Assembly (NCBI RefSeq): GCF_027913215.1
Contig: NZ_CP115784.1
Span: 1,612,001-1,676,000, forward strand
Direction of reading: 5' to 3'
DNA length: 64,000 nt
Source: Paracoccus aerodenitrificans
Lineage (GTDB): Bacteria > Pseudomonadota > Alphaproteobacteria > Rhodobacterales > Rhodobacteraceae
The notes below the pieces were generated by a model. It saw only the letters and a list, made by a program, of their open reading frames with translations. It was not told where the DNA came from and did no database searches. The stretch's first letter is position 1. Each line of letters begins with the position of its first letter. A program made the position numbers and the translations under genes. This document shows, piece after piece, positions 1 through 7,530 of the stretch.

Positions 1-355
1 GCTGTTGCCAGAGGATGACGCCCGCGCGGATTTCGCCCGCAAGGGCCAGGCGCTGATCGCGGTCCTGAATGAGCATGATGCGCGGGATGAAATGCGGGAA
101 ACTGTCCGGCCCGGCGCATATGTCGCCGCTCGACAGGCGCAGGGCCGCGGAACGCATGGCTTCCTCCGGCGACGGGCACTCCCCGAGGGGGATCATGCGG
201 TCGAAACTGTTCGCCGCGTCACTGGCGTCATAGCTGGCCACACCGAGGCACGAGATGCGCAGCGGCAGCTTTTGCGCCCGATAAAGCGCGGGCAGAACAT
301 CGGCAGCCAGAATATGACCGATGGAACGGAAGGTTTCGGAACGGGCAAAGGTCAT
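1..355 (-). CDS. hypothetical protein, 3' end cut by window edge
   Basis: The first 118 codons of a leftward gene are visible; its end lies beyond position 1. It begins MTFARSETFRSIGHIL and has no motif I recognise. The start at 355 is supported by a GGAG Shine-Dalgarno about eight bases upstream. The conserved leader also found before the ParB-like and ArdC genes (4229-4317 and 5542-5629) lies directly upstream. Sharing that leader suggests this is a co-regulated cargo gene of the same integrative element. The function is unknown. Confidence 0.6.
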   Translation of the reverse strand, partial: MTFARSETFRSIGHILAADVLPALYRAQKLPLRISCLGVASYDASDAANSFDRMIPLGECPSPEEAMRSAALRLSSGDICAGPDSFPHFIPRIMLIQDRDQRLALAGEIRAGVILWQQ

Positions 356-360
356 CGGGA

Positions 361-445
361 TCACTCCATGACGGGCGCCGAAAAGCCTCTCTCTCCGACC
401 CTCAACCCGTCACGGCCGAACGGCCCGCACTCTTCCTCTCTGACC
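361..445 (-). promoter_or_regulatory. conserved 5' leader, copy 1
   Basis: This stretch aligns with 4229-4317 and 5542-5629, sharing the cores CAACCCGTCACGG and GACGGGCGCCG (plus-strand reading). Read on the minus strand it ends in a purine-rich hairpin just upstream of the Shine-Dalgarno of the gene starting at 355. The hairpin here has a GAGAG arm and a pyrimidine arm that pairs partly through G-U. It probably carries transcription or translation control shared by the three genes. Confidence 0.5.
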
Positions 446-553
446 GGGGTTTCGTCCCCGGTTCCGCTGCCGGCGATGGGCGACCATCGCAAGGCTGAAG
501 GCCCGATCGCGGGTGTCGCGTTCGGGCCGCCGGGGATGAGGCGCTCCCGCGCC

Positions 554-718
554 TTATTCCCACGGGTCCAGCTCCAGCTTCACCATGTCGTCGTCGCCGT
601 CGAACTCGGCGGCGGGGCAAGCGGCGTGGGTGCCGTCCCCGGCCTGGAACACGACGATCGAGACCATCAGCGTGGTGGCGAGGCTGGCGGCGAAGGCGGT
701 GGCATCTGCATAGGACAT
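554..718 (-). CDS. small hypothetical protein (54 aa)
   Basis: A 54-residue protein starting MSYADATAFAASL and ending in the acidic tail MVKLELDPWE. An AGGAG lies about nine bases before the ATG at 718. A hydrophobic stretch near residues 15-25 is flanked by polar sequence and is too short for a confident membrane segment. A diverged copy of the same gene, on the other strand, is recognisable at 914-1120, which supports this being a real gene. A hairpin at 500-528 (GGCCCGA pairing with TCGGGCC) lies just downstream and may end the transcript. Function unknown. Confidence 0.5.
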   Translation of the reverse strand: MSYADATAFAASLATTLMVSIVVFQAGDGTHAACPAAEFDGDDDMVKLELDPWE

Positions 719-800
719 GGGTTCCGGCTCCTGTCTTTGGAGGCGGGGGACCATCCCCCGCGCGACAGGCGCCCGAAGTGTCTGACCGGATCTGCAATCA

Positions 801-839
801 CCCGAGGGCGTTCGGATTCTTACCGAATCCCCGAGGGCG
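801..839. repeat. hairpin flanked by 10-bp direct repeats
   Basis: CCCGAGGGCG occurs at 801-810 and again at 830-839. Between them is an inverted repeat, GGATTC (814-819) and GAATCC (825-830), around a five-base loop. No gene explains it. It could be a protein-binding or processing site of the element. Confidence 0.4.
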
Positions 840-913
840 GCACGCTCGCGTAAGCCGACCCTTCACGGGTTGATTGTCAAAGAGGCGGATCGGACCAAGG
901 TTAGCGAATGGAA

Positions 914-1120
914 GCGGGGGTGGTGCTTCGCATCTGACAGGATGCCGGATACCCGTTGCAGATGCTCTGCCGCGCCAGCCTTGCCACCATGCTGGCATCA
1001 GGATCGTGTTCCCTTCTGGCCGGGATGGCTGCCGCTTGCCTGGACACAGGACGACAAACTCCATGGTGAAGCTGGATATGAACCCGTCCAGGCGAGAAAC
1101 CTCATCCCCGTGGCGGGGGC
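914..1120 (+). pseudogene. decayed inverted copy of the 54-aa gene at 554-718
   Basis: Read on the plus strand, this stretch follows the minus-strand gene at 554-718 and its upstream region. Shared blocks are GACAGGA, GCAGATGC, GCCAGCCT.GCCACCA.GCTG, TCGTGTTCC, GCCGCTTGCC and CATGGTGAAGCTGGA. The original ATG and about six further bases are missing. Near position 990 the copy is four bases shorter, which breaks the frame, although the last part is back in phase and reads IVFPSGRDG and MVKLDMNP. The similarity continues past the stop into CCTCATCCCCG. I infer an old inverted duplication now inactive. The bases between this and 718 (719-913) hold only the hairpin at 801-839. Confidence 0.55.
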
Positions 1121-1137
1121 ATCTCGCGGCCCGGCCT

Positions 1138-1437
1138 TCAGCCCCAAAGCCCATCGGCGATTTCGCGGGCGATCATGGCGCGCGCTTTCATCATCAGATC
1201 GTCGCCCGACGTGTCGATATGACCATAGAAGCGCGCCCGGCCGCCATGGTCAGCCCATTCGGCGTAGCGGCAATGCTCGCGTGCATCGAGACGGAAGACG
1301 CGCATGTCTTCGGCCCAATGGGGTTTGGGTTCCACAACGACGGTGATGCCGTCGCGGCTTTCCTCCCAGGGCAGTGTCCGCTCCGTCGGATGGTTCTCCC
1401 GATCCTGGGTGAAGATTTCGTCGATGGTGATGGGCAT
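1138..1437 (-). CDS. hypothetical protein (99 aa)
   Basis: A 99-residue acidic protein starting MPITIDEIFTQD. I chose the ATG at 1437 because AGGAGG lies seven bases upstream; longer in-frame extensions would read back through the terminator hairpin at 1450-1486. It has no motif I recognise; the middle (WADHGGRARFYGHIDTSGDD) looks like a compact soluble fold. It sits in a leftward run of small genes that accompany the ParB-like and ArdC genes. Function unknown. Confidence 0.6.
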   Translation of the reverse strand: MPITIDEIFTQDRENHPTERTLPWEESRDGITVVVEPKPHWAEDMRVFRLDAREHCRYAEWADHGGRARFYGHIDTSGDDLMMKARAMIAREIADGLWG

Positions 1438-1449
1438 GAAAGCCTCCTG

Positions 1450-1486
1450 AAAAAACAAGGCCCGGCCTCCTGCAGAAGACCGGGCC
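1450..1486 (-). terminator. rho-independent terminator (minus strand)
   Basis: GGCCCGG (1459-1465) pairs with CCGGGCC (1480-1486), and on the minus strand the stem is followed by TTGTTTTTT. It would end transcripts of the gene at 1524-2000. It lies only 13 bases before the next start codon (1437) and partly precedes that gene's Shine-Dalgarno, so it could also act as an attenuator. Confidence 0.65.
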
Positions 1487-1523
1487 GAGGGGTATGATCG
1501 CGATTGCGGGTGCCCACTGTGGA

Positions 1524-2000
1524 TCACGCGGCGGCGCGACCTTGGGCGACATCGGCGCCGACCTCATCGGCCGTCACGTCTTCGAGACGTGCCGCGCTAT
1601 GTCGGTTCTTCGCCAACCACAGTTCGGCAGCCTCCCGGCTTTCGGCGAGGTGCAGCAATTCGCTGTTGCCGCCGAAGTCCTGAAGGACACGAACCATGCC
1701 GATGGCGGGCCGCTCGACGATCTCGAAGGTCAGATCGCTATCGACCGAATGAGTGCGCATGACGGTGACGAGGATGACACCCGCGCTGGCGAAATTGCCT
1801 TCGTGCAGGGTGATCGAAGCCGGAGAAGAATAGGTCGGGCGCTCGCGCGCCGAATCCTTCTTCACCAGCCGGCCAACTCCGTTACGCCGTTCCCAGGCAG
1901 CGAGCTTCTTGGTGAAGCGCGCGGGAGGCTTGGGGGCATGGTCGGTGTAGCGGATCAGAGCGCCGAGAGGCGCGGTGTCGTGAATGATATGTGCGGACAT
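1524..2000 (-). CDS. hypothetical protein (158 aa)
   Basis: A 158-residue protein beginning MSAHIIHDTAPLGALIRYTD, started at 2000 because GGAGA lies eight bases upstream. It has a basic patch (residues 20-45, with KPPARFTKKL) and then a beta-rich middle. I recognise no family motif with certainty. It has a terminator hairpin on both sides (1450-1486 downstream, 2021-2045 upstream). Small proteins of this kind travel with large ParB-like genes on alphaproteobacterial elements, but the role is unknown. Confidence 0.6.
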   Translation of the reverse strand: MSAHIIHDTAPLGALIRYTDHAPKPPARFTKKLAAWERRNGVGRLVKKDSARERPTYSSPASITLHEGNFASAGVILVTVMRTHSVDSDLTFEIVERPAIGMVRVLQDFGGNSELLHLAESREAAELWLAKNRHSAARLEDVTADEVGADVAQGRAAA

Positions 2001-2020
2001 GGGAATTGTCTCCAGAAACG

Positions 2021-2045
2021 AGAAAGGCCCGGCGGATGCCAGGCC
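2021..2045 (-). terminator. rho-independent terminator (minus strand)
   Basis: On the minus strand GGCCTGGC pairs with GCCGGGCC (one G-U pair, four-base loop) and is followed by TTTCTCGTTT. It lies between the end of the ParB-like gene (2099) and the start of the 158-aa gene (2000), mirroring the layout at 1450-1486. Confidence 0.55.
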
Positions 2046-2098
2046 CGATAGGTCGAGGTGCGGAAAGAAGGGGCGACCGAAGCCGCCCCTCGGCGAGA

Positions 2099-4228
2099 TC
2101 ATTCGGCGGCGACAAGATGGGCCGTGTCATTATCGGCATAGACTTCATCCTCGTCGTCACCGGCGAGAAAGTCCGGCAGTGCCTCGATGTCGTCCTGCGC
2201 GTCCGCATCGACCGAGGGCTGTTCCGGCTCGAACAGGCGCAGCGGTTCGGGCAGCCAGCCGGCATCGGCCAGAAGGCGTTCGGCCTCCTTGGCCATGTCG
2301 CCTTTCTTCAGATGCTCGATCAGGGACGCAGCGCGTTCGCCGGCCCCCTCGCGCACGGCCTCAAGAATGCGAGGCTTGGTGACGCGGCCGAGATAGTTCT
2401 CGACGGTCGGCCGCCATCCCGCAGTCTCGACCATATCGAGGCCGGTCGCGCGCGCCATCCGGTCGGCCTGGGCAAGCCGGCGTTCCAGCCCGTGCTGCGA
2501 GATGCCGTTGCCGCTGAACGGATTGGGCTTCTCGTAGAGAGCATTGACCCCATAGGCGACGCAATGGGCGAGCAGCGCCATGCGGCTGGCGTCGTCAAGC
2601 GCGGCGATCCAGTCCCAAAGCGCATCGTCATCGGTCGGCAGGTCCGCCTTCCAGTCCTCATAGCGCGTTTCGATGGCCTTTGCCGAAGGGCTGTCCTTCA
2701 GGTCCGTGCCCTGCGACGAGAAGAAGTGATGACGCACGCCGACTTCCAGGCATCCGCCCGGCGCGGAATAGTGGTAGCGCTCCATCACCAGCCGATGCAG
2801 GAGCGCGGTCATGGCGACATGGGGATTGTTCGCCAGCGCATCGTGCAGCGCCAGCGTCCGGTGCGCGGTCAGTTCCGCGACCAGTCGTTCCGGCAAGGGC
2901 TTGATGACATCCTCCTCCTCATCGGGTTCGGTCGGCTGCCCGCCCACGGTGATGACCGCGCGCTGCACCGCCGGGGTCGAGGACGATGCGCCATCGGGTT
3001 CGACGCCTTCGGAATTCTCGTCGCCATCGACGGTCACTGGCTTTTCGTCTTCGGGACGGACATAGCCGCGGTCCACCGACAGGCGGCCTTCGCGGTCAAT
3101 GCTGATGAACACACCGGCCTGGGCGATCTCGGCCGGATCGTAGATGACGGGCCGATCCTCGAACGCGGTCAGCGCGGTTTCGATTTCGCCGACCCGCTCA
3201 TCCACCTCGTCGGGATATTGCTCGGCTTCGGCGTATTCGGCTTCCAGCGCCTCATATTCCGCCGTCAGCGCGTCGAAACTGGCCTGTTCCTCCTCGGTCA
3301 AGGGCGTGGTGGCGCCGATCAGCCGGCGCAGTCCGTGACCATAGCCGTAGGGAACCTCGACACGCGCATCGACCCATTTCCAGCCCTCGGCGGCGATGGC
3401 CACGGCTTCGGCCTTCAGCTTGTCGTCCGTGAGTTGGTCGAGCAGCGCGACATCCTGCAACCAGCCTCCGTCGTCGGACTGGAACAGGTCGTTGAGCACG
3501 ATGCCGCCGGCGGCCTCATAGGCATCGACGCCGACGAATTGCGCCCGCTTGTCGCTCGCACGCACCGTCGTCTCAGTCAGCATACGGCGGATCTGATGCG
3601 GTTCCTTCGACCAGCTATCCTTGATCGCCTCCCAGACCTGTTCCTGCCGGGGATGATCGGGATTGACGGTGAAGGCCATGAGCTGTTCGAGCGTCACGCC
3701 ATCGTCGGCATAGAGGTCGAGCAGCGAGGGCGCGACCGCAGCGAGGCGCAGGCGCTGCTTCACCACATTCACCGAGACGAAGAAGGCCGCGGCGATCTCT
3801 TCCTCGGACATGCCCTTGGTGCGCATGTCCTGGAAGGCGCGATACTGGTCGAGGGGGTGGAGCGGCGCGCGCTGGATATTCTCGGCCAGGCTGTCATCCT
3901 CGGCCAGAATACTGGAACCGGCTTCGCGCACAATGCACGGCACCGGCGCGGTTTTGGTGAGGCGCTTGGCCTTCACCAGCAGTTCCAGTGCCCGGTAGCG
4001 GCGGCCACCGGCGGGAATCTCGAACATGCCGGTCTCCGCGCCATCGTCATCGACGACGGGGCGCACATTGAGACCCTGAAGCAGACCGCGCCGGGCGATG
4101 TCCTGCGACAGTTCCTCGATCGACACGCCAGCCTTAATGCGCCGGACGTTCGACTGGCTGAGGATCAGCTTGTTGAAGGGGATGTCACGCGAAGGCGACA
4201 GGGTGATTTTCTGAACGGCAGTAGCCAT
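2099..4228 (-). CDS. large ParB/Spo0J-like protein
   Basis: A 709-residue protein. Residues 10-115 form a ParB N-terminal nuclease-like domain: the start of the fold (PFNKLILSQSNVRR), the GGRRYRALE motif in place of the usual GERRYRA, and AENIQR. A helix-turn-helix region follows around residues 120-175 (EEEIAAAFFVSVNVVKQRL). The long C-terminal part is acidic and lacks a known motif. Chromosomal ParB is about 300 residues, so this is the extended plasmid/integrative-element type, probably acting in element maintenance or gene control rather than chromosome partition. No ParA is adjacent. The start at 4228 follows GGAGA, and the conserved leader lies just upstream. Confidence 0.8.
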   Translation of the reverse strand: MATAVQKITLSPSRDIPFNKLILSQSNVRRIKAGVSIEELSQDIARRGLLQGLNVRPVVDDDGAETGMFEIPAGGRRYRALELLVKAKRLTKTAPVPCIVREAGSSILAEDDSLAENIQRAPLHPLDQYRAFQDMRTKGMSEEEIAAAFFVSVNVVKQRLRLAAVAPSLLDLYADDGVTLEQLMAFTVNPDHPRQEQVWEAIKDSWSKEPHQIRRMLTETTVRASDKRAQFVGVDAYEAAGGIVLNDLFQSDDGGWLQDVALLDQLTDDKLKAEAVAIAAEGWKWVDARVEVPYGYGHGLRRLIGATTPLTEEEQASFDALTAEYEALEAEYAEAEQYPDEVDERVGEIETALTAFEDRPVIYDPAEIAQAGVFISIDREGRLSVDRGYVRPEDEKPVTVDGDENSEGVEPDGASSSTPAVQRAVITVGGQPTEPDEEEDVIKPLPERLVAELTAHRTLALHDALANNPHVAMTALLHRLVMERYHYSAPGGCLEVGVRHHFFSSQGTDLKDSPSAKAIETRYEDWKADLPTDDDALWDWIAALDDASRMALLAHCVAYGVNALYEKPNPFSGNGISQHGLERRLAQADRMARATGLDMVETAGWRPTVENYLGRVTKPRILEAVREGAGERAASLIEHLKKGDMAKEAERLLADAGWLPEPLRLFEPEQPSVDADAQDDIEALPDFLAGDDEDEVYADNDTAHLVAAE

Positions 4229-4317
4229 CGTGGTAGTCTCCGCGACGAGCGCCGAGAGCCTCTCTCTCGATCTCAAACCCGTCACGAAGCGAAGCCCCGC
4301 CCTCTCACTCTAAGAAG
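4229..4317 (-). promoter_or_regulatory. conserved 5' leader, copy 2
   Basis: Second copy of the leader seen at 361-445 and 5542-5629. Its minus-strand hairpin is GAGAG...CTCTC, whereas the third copy has GGAAG...CTTCC. The paired changes argue for a selected RNA structure immediately before the Shine-Dalgarno of the ParB-like gene. Confidence 0.55.
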
Positions 4318-4340
4318 GTAGGGCCTCGGAACCGGAGAGT

Positions 4341-4366
4341 CGTAAAGCCGGAAGCCCGGCTTTACG
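4341..4366. terminator. strong hairpin, possible terminator
   Basis: CGTAAAGCCGG (4341-4351) pairs perfectly with CCGGCTTTACG (4356-4366). It lies just past the stop of the leftward gene at 4388-4588. No T-run follows on the minus strand, so it may be a processing or stability element rather than a classic intrinsic terminator. Confidence 0.45.
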
Positions 4367-4387
4367 GTTGTAAAGATTTACGGCGCT

Positions 4388-4588
4388 TCAGACCCCGCAC
4401 ATGCCTTCACACTGATTTGGCCAGAGATCGAGCTGACCATGATCGGCCGCTGTCGAAAGATCGGCCTGGTCGAGCGGCACGGCGGAGCGGTGCAGATAAA
4501 CCACGCCACGAATACCGTGGAATCCCGTGCGGATGTCGGCCGACTGCGCGGGATCGGGCGCGAAACCGGGAAAGGCCTGCGCGTTCAT
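4388..4588 (-). CDS. small hypothetical protein (66 aa)
   Basis: A 66-residue protein starting MNAQAFPGFAPDPAQ. Its ATG overlaps the stop of the ArdC gene as TGATG, and GGAGG lies inside the end of the ArdC gene, so the two are translationally coupled. The tail (LDLWPNQCEGMCGV) contains two cysteines. I recognise no domain. Its place in the operon suggests an accessory role to ArdC. Confidence 0.55.
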   Translation of the reverse strand: MNAQAFPGFAPDPAQSADIRTGFHGIRGVVYLHRSAVPLDQADLSTAADHGQLDLWPNQCEGMCGV

Positions 4589-5541
4589 CACGCGGCCTCC
4601 TGTTCGTCTTCGGCTGCAAAGCCGCTGTCCGCCTCTGGCAGGAACGAGAGTATCCAGTCTGCGCCCTTGCTCGCCTGCGAGGCGGCGCGGACGATGGCGC
4701 GGGAATCCTCGCGCATGACCTCCAGCCACGAGCCGATATAATCGGCATGGCGGACGGTCGGAACGATGCCTAGGGCAGCGCAACTGAAGGCCGAAATCTG
4801 TTCGGCGATCATTTCCTCGAAGGCGTATTTCTTCGAGCCGAAAGAGCCGGTTAGATCCCGGTTGAGACGGCTGTGATGGCCGCTGGCGTGACCGATTTCG
4901 TGCAGCGCCGTCCGGTGCCAGTTGATCGGCTCGAAATACGCTTGTGGCGGCGGGACCACCACGAAATCCTGCGATGGCGCATAGAAGGCGCGATCGCCGC
5001 CGATGCGGAAGTCGATGCCGGTGGCGCGGATCAGCGCCTCGACCTTCGGCTCGATCAGGCACGGAGGCGGTGGTGGCGCAACGATGGCGATGTCGTCGGG
5101 CAGGCCTTCGCATTGCGCCGCGTTGAAGACGGTGAACCGCTTCAAGAACGGGATGGACTGTGCGTCGTCGCCGGTTTCGCGGGCGCGGCGCTTCTCGTCC
5201 TCGGGCGTGAAGCGGTCGGCATAGACGACGGTGGTGCCGCGCTCGCCTTTCATGACATTGCCGCCGAGCGACAGCGCTTGGCGAAAGGTCAGCCAGCTCT
5301 GGCCGGGGAAGCCGTGCTGGATGACCGCGCCCCAGAGAAGGAGAATGTTGATGCCGGAATAGGTGCGTCCGGTGGAAGCGTTTTTCGGGAGGCCGAGCGG
5401 TGCGGTAGCGGGCGACGCGCCCCAAGGTTGCACCCATGGCAGGCGGCCTTGCTCCAGCTCGGCGATGATTTTGTTGGTGATGTCGTCGTAGAGGTTCGTG
5501 CGGTCAGCGCCGGTGCGCGCGCCGCGATCATATCTGGCCAT
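4588..5541 (-). CDS. ArdC-family antirestriction protein
   Basis: A 317-residue protein with the two ArdC parts. The N-terminal domain, residues 15-125 (NKIIAELEQGRLPWVQPW, then GRTYSGINILLLW), is the single-stranded-DNA-binding half. The C-terminal half is a zincin-like metallopeptidase with the HExxH-type motif ALHEIGHASGH at about residue 220. Proteins of this family protect incoming element DNA from host restriction during conjugative transfer. The length is normal for the family. The start at 5541 follows GGAG and the third conserved leader copy. Its presence marks the left part of the window as a transferable element, and it neighbours a restriction system that it could counter. Confidence 0.88.
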   Translation of the reverse strand: MARYDRGARTGADRTNLYDDITNKIIAELEQGRLPWVQPWGASPATAPLGLPKNASTGRTYSGINILLLWGAVIQHGFPGQSWLTFRQALSLGGNVMKGERGTTVVYADRFTPEDEKRRARETGDDAQSIPFLKRFTVFNAAQCEGLPDDIAIVAPPPPPCLIEPKVEALIRATGIDFRIGGDRAFYAPSQDFVVVPPPQAYFEPINWHRTALHEIGHASGHHSRLNRDLTGSFGSKKYAFEEMIAEQISAFSCAALGIVPTVRHADYIGSWLEVMREDSRAIVRAASQASKGADWILSFLPEADSGFAAEDEQEAA

Positions 5542-5629
5542 CGGGATTGCTCCGCGACGGGCGCCGGAAGCTTCTCTTCCAGCCCTCAACCCGTCACGGA
5601 AAACCCGTCCGCACTCTCACTCTCAGGGG
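5542..5629 (-). promoter_or_regulatory. conserved 5' leader, copy 3
   Basis: Third copy of the leader. The minus-strand hairpin GGAAG...CTTCC sits between the CCGTGACGGGTTGAGGG core and the Shine-Dalgarno of the ArdC gene. The remaining bases up to 5801 show no open reading frame I would support. Confidence 0.55.
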
Positions 5630-5801
5630 GCGTTGCGGGGTCTCCCCGCTGATGGGGGTGCGTCGGCAACGCCAGTGCCGACCAGGGGGGAACGCTTTCC
5701 CCCGCATCACTTCGTAAATCCGCGAGCCTGCTAACTCCCCCGATCCGCCAGTAATGTGGCTACTAGACCGGCGCGGCAAAAATCGGTTTCCACCAAGGTC
5801 A

Positions 5802-5830
5802 TTGACCAAACATAGCTTGCAAGCTATTCT
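5802..5830 (+). promoter_or_regulatory. promoter with palindromic operator
   Basis: TTGACC (5802-5807), a 17-base spacer and TATTCT (5825-5830) make a near-ideal housekeeping promoter. A perfect 16-bp palindrome, ATAGCTTGCAAGCTAT (5812-5827), fills the spacer and overlaps the -10. That is the expected place for an autoregulating toxin-antitoxin repressor, here the HigA-like protein encoded from 6022. Between the promoter and that gene (5831-6021) no intact toxin gene is visible. Confidence 0.65.
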
Positions 5831-6021
5831 CGCTGAGAAAATTTGATGTTTGTTCCAGACATCGAGGGCGTTCTGTAGCACGAGCGGGAGTGGGCGAAAC
5901 GCAGCTTTGCGTGACTCTCGACACAAGGTAGCTCGCATTAGATCACCTGCTTCGGAACCCCAGGTTTCCACGTTTCCGGTTCTACGGCAGCGTGGTTGCC
6001 AACACCAAAGAGCGAGTTGCA

Positions 6022-6390
6022 ATGGGCCGCAGTCTTAATGAAGTTACCGCCTCATTCCCGACGGAAAACCGCGAACGGGTCGATGCGCGGCATGCGGAAC
6101 TCGTGCGGGAGGTGGAAGGGTTGCGCGCGCTACGCCAGATAGCTGGGAAGGCCCAAGCCGATGTAGCGGCTGCGCTGAGGATCAAGCAACCATCCGTATC
6201 CAAAATTGAGAATCAGGCTGACATGTACCTATCGACGCTTCGCAGCTATATCGAGGCTGTCGGTGGTGAGCTTGAACTGACGGTCAGACTTCCAAAGCAT
6301 CCGGCCGTGCGTATCCATGTGCTTGGTGGAGTCGCTACAATCACATCGCCTCGAAAGGCGTCTCTCGTCAAGGCGGGAGGACGCGGATGA
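6022..6390 (+). CDS. HigA-like XRE antitoxin, apparently without toxin
   Basis: A 122-residue protein with a Cro/CI-type helix-turn-helix at residues 40-90 (LRQIAGKAQADVAAALRIKQ, then PSVSKIENQADMYLSTL). This matches antitoxins of HigBA/RelE-type operons. I chose the ATG at 6022, which gives the usual MGRSLNEV start; a GTG at 5992 is also in frame. In such operons the toxin usually comes first. Here only about 190 bases separate the promoter from this gene, and all frames there are broken. A fragment reading RFYGSVVANTKERV in frame with the antitoxin faintly resembles a toxin C-terminus. The gene may be a leftover antitoxin or a free-standing repressor. Confidence 0.75.
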   Translation: MGRSLNEVTASFPTENRERVDARHAELVREVEGLRALRQIAGKAQADVAAALRIKQPSVSKIENQADMYLSTLRSYIEAVGGELELTVRLPKHPAVRIHVLGGVATITSPRKASLVKAGGRG

Positions 6391-6472
6391 CCTATCCCTC
6401 TCCCAACCATTGCGAGGCTATCGCTAAAGGACGCCGAACACAGGCTACATATATAGAAAGGCGCTTCAATTC

Positions 6473-7528
6473 ATGATCGGCACCGAGACACGAACCGCAG
6501 CCGGCATTCTCACACTCACGGCCCTGCGTGGCATCGGCCCAGCCACAGCTGAACGCCTTGCCGAGCGCTTCGCCATCCTCGATGCGATCATCGAAGCCGA
6601 ACCCTCAAAGCTCCGGTCCGTCGTCTCGGCTGCTATCGCCCAGAGCCTCCACGAGCCGACCGCCATCGTTCATGCCGGCGAGAAAGCGCAACGAGTGCTC
6701 GACGAAGCTGACCGGCGCGGCGTGCGTGTTCTTTCCATATTCGACGCGGACTATCCCGACGCGCTTCGCTCGCTCTCCGATCGCCCTCCCATCCTGTTCG
6801 TAAAGGGCGAGCTACCGTGCCGTCGCAGCGTCGCCTGCATCGGTACGCGCGAGCCCTCCGAGTTCGGGGAGATCGTCAGCGACAAGATCGTGGAGGCACT
6901 GGCCGGGTCAAAATGGGCGATCGTTAGTGGATTGGCTATCGGCGTTGATACTCTGAGCCATAAGGCAGCCTTGCGCCATGGTGGTCAAACCATCGCTGTG
7001 ATGGCTGGCGGTCTTGACGGGATATATCCGAAGCAAAATGCCAAGCTCGCGGACGAGATCCTTGAGAGTGGTGGTGCGCTTGTCAGCGAGCAGCCTTTCG
7101 GCGTGCCACCGTCTCCGCGTAATCTCGTGCAGCGAGACCGACTCCAGAGTGGACTGTCGATCGCAACTTTCGTCATGCAGACGGACATCAAGGGAGGCTC
7201 AATGCATACCGTCCGCTTCACGATCCAACAAAACCGCCTACTGTTCGCTCCCGTACCGCAGGGGCGCCACGCCGCTGAGCCCAAGAGTCAAGGTATTCTG
7301 GCGATGACGCAGCTCCCGGCGATGCAGTTCGCCGATGCTGCGCGCGCCGAGGGCGAATATCGGCGGATACTGGTTGAGCGCTATCGCAACCGGCCGGTGG
7401 CAGTACCCCTCGCCAGCAGGGAGGATTACTCCTCCATGCTCGATTTACTGGAAACGCGCATTAGCAGCGCTGGCGACGAAGCGCCTACCTCGCGTTCGAC
7501 AACGCCCGCACAGATGTCGATGCTCTGA
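6473..7528 (+). CDS. shosA: DprA/Smf-like protein, ShosA-type antitoxin
   Basis: A 351-residue protein with the DprA fold. An N-terminal helix-hairpin-helix region (TALRGIGPATAERLAERF, residues 16-33) is followed by the Rossmann domain with SGLAIGVDTLSHKAAL, GGLDGIYPKQN and the SEQPFG motif. The RNR-type motif reads QRDRLQSG. It is followed two bases later by a phosphoribosyltransferase gene, the pairing of ShosTA toxin-antitoxin/anti-phage systems, where the DprA-like partner is the antitoxin. A housekeeping DprA would not normally sit beside such a gene in an island. Start at 6473 is an ATG with a weak upstream GAAAGG. The call of ShosA rests on gene pairing, not on sequence comparison. Confidence 0.7.
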   Translation: MIGTETRTAAGILTLTALRGIGPATAERLAERFAILDAIIEAEPSKLRSVVSAAIAQSLHEPTAIVHAGEKAQRVLDEADRRGVRVLSIFDADYPDALRSLSDRPPILFVKGELPCRRSVACIGTREPSEFGEIVSDKIVEALAGSKWAIVSGLAIGVDTLSHKAALRHGGQTIAVMAGGLDGIYPKQNAKLADEILESGGALVSEQPFGVPPSPRNLVQRDRLQSGLSIATFVMQTDIKGGSMHTVRFTIQQNRLLFAPVPQGRHAAEPKSQGILAMTQLPAMQFADAARAEGEYRRILVERYRNRPVAVPLASREDYSSMLDLLETRISSAGDEAPTSRSTTPAQMSML

Positions 7529-7530
7529 CG

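Noticed and set aside
5..853. Long plus-strand frame at the left edge
   Set aside because: It runs against the minus-strand genes at 1-355 and 554-718 and through the leader; its composition (arginine-, glycine- and proline-rich) is typical of a high-GC shadow frame.
1991..4321. 776-codon plus-strand frame
   Set aside because: Antisense shadow of the ParB-like gene; no recognisable domain, while the minus frame has clear ParB motifs and a ribosome site.
5992..6021. GTG start ten codons before the HigA-like ATG
   Set aside because: No ribosome site ahead of it, and the MGRSLNEV start matches the family better.
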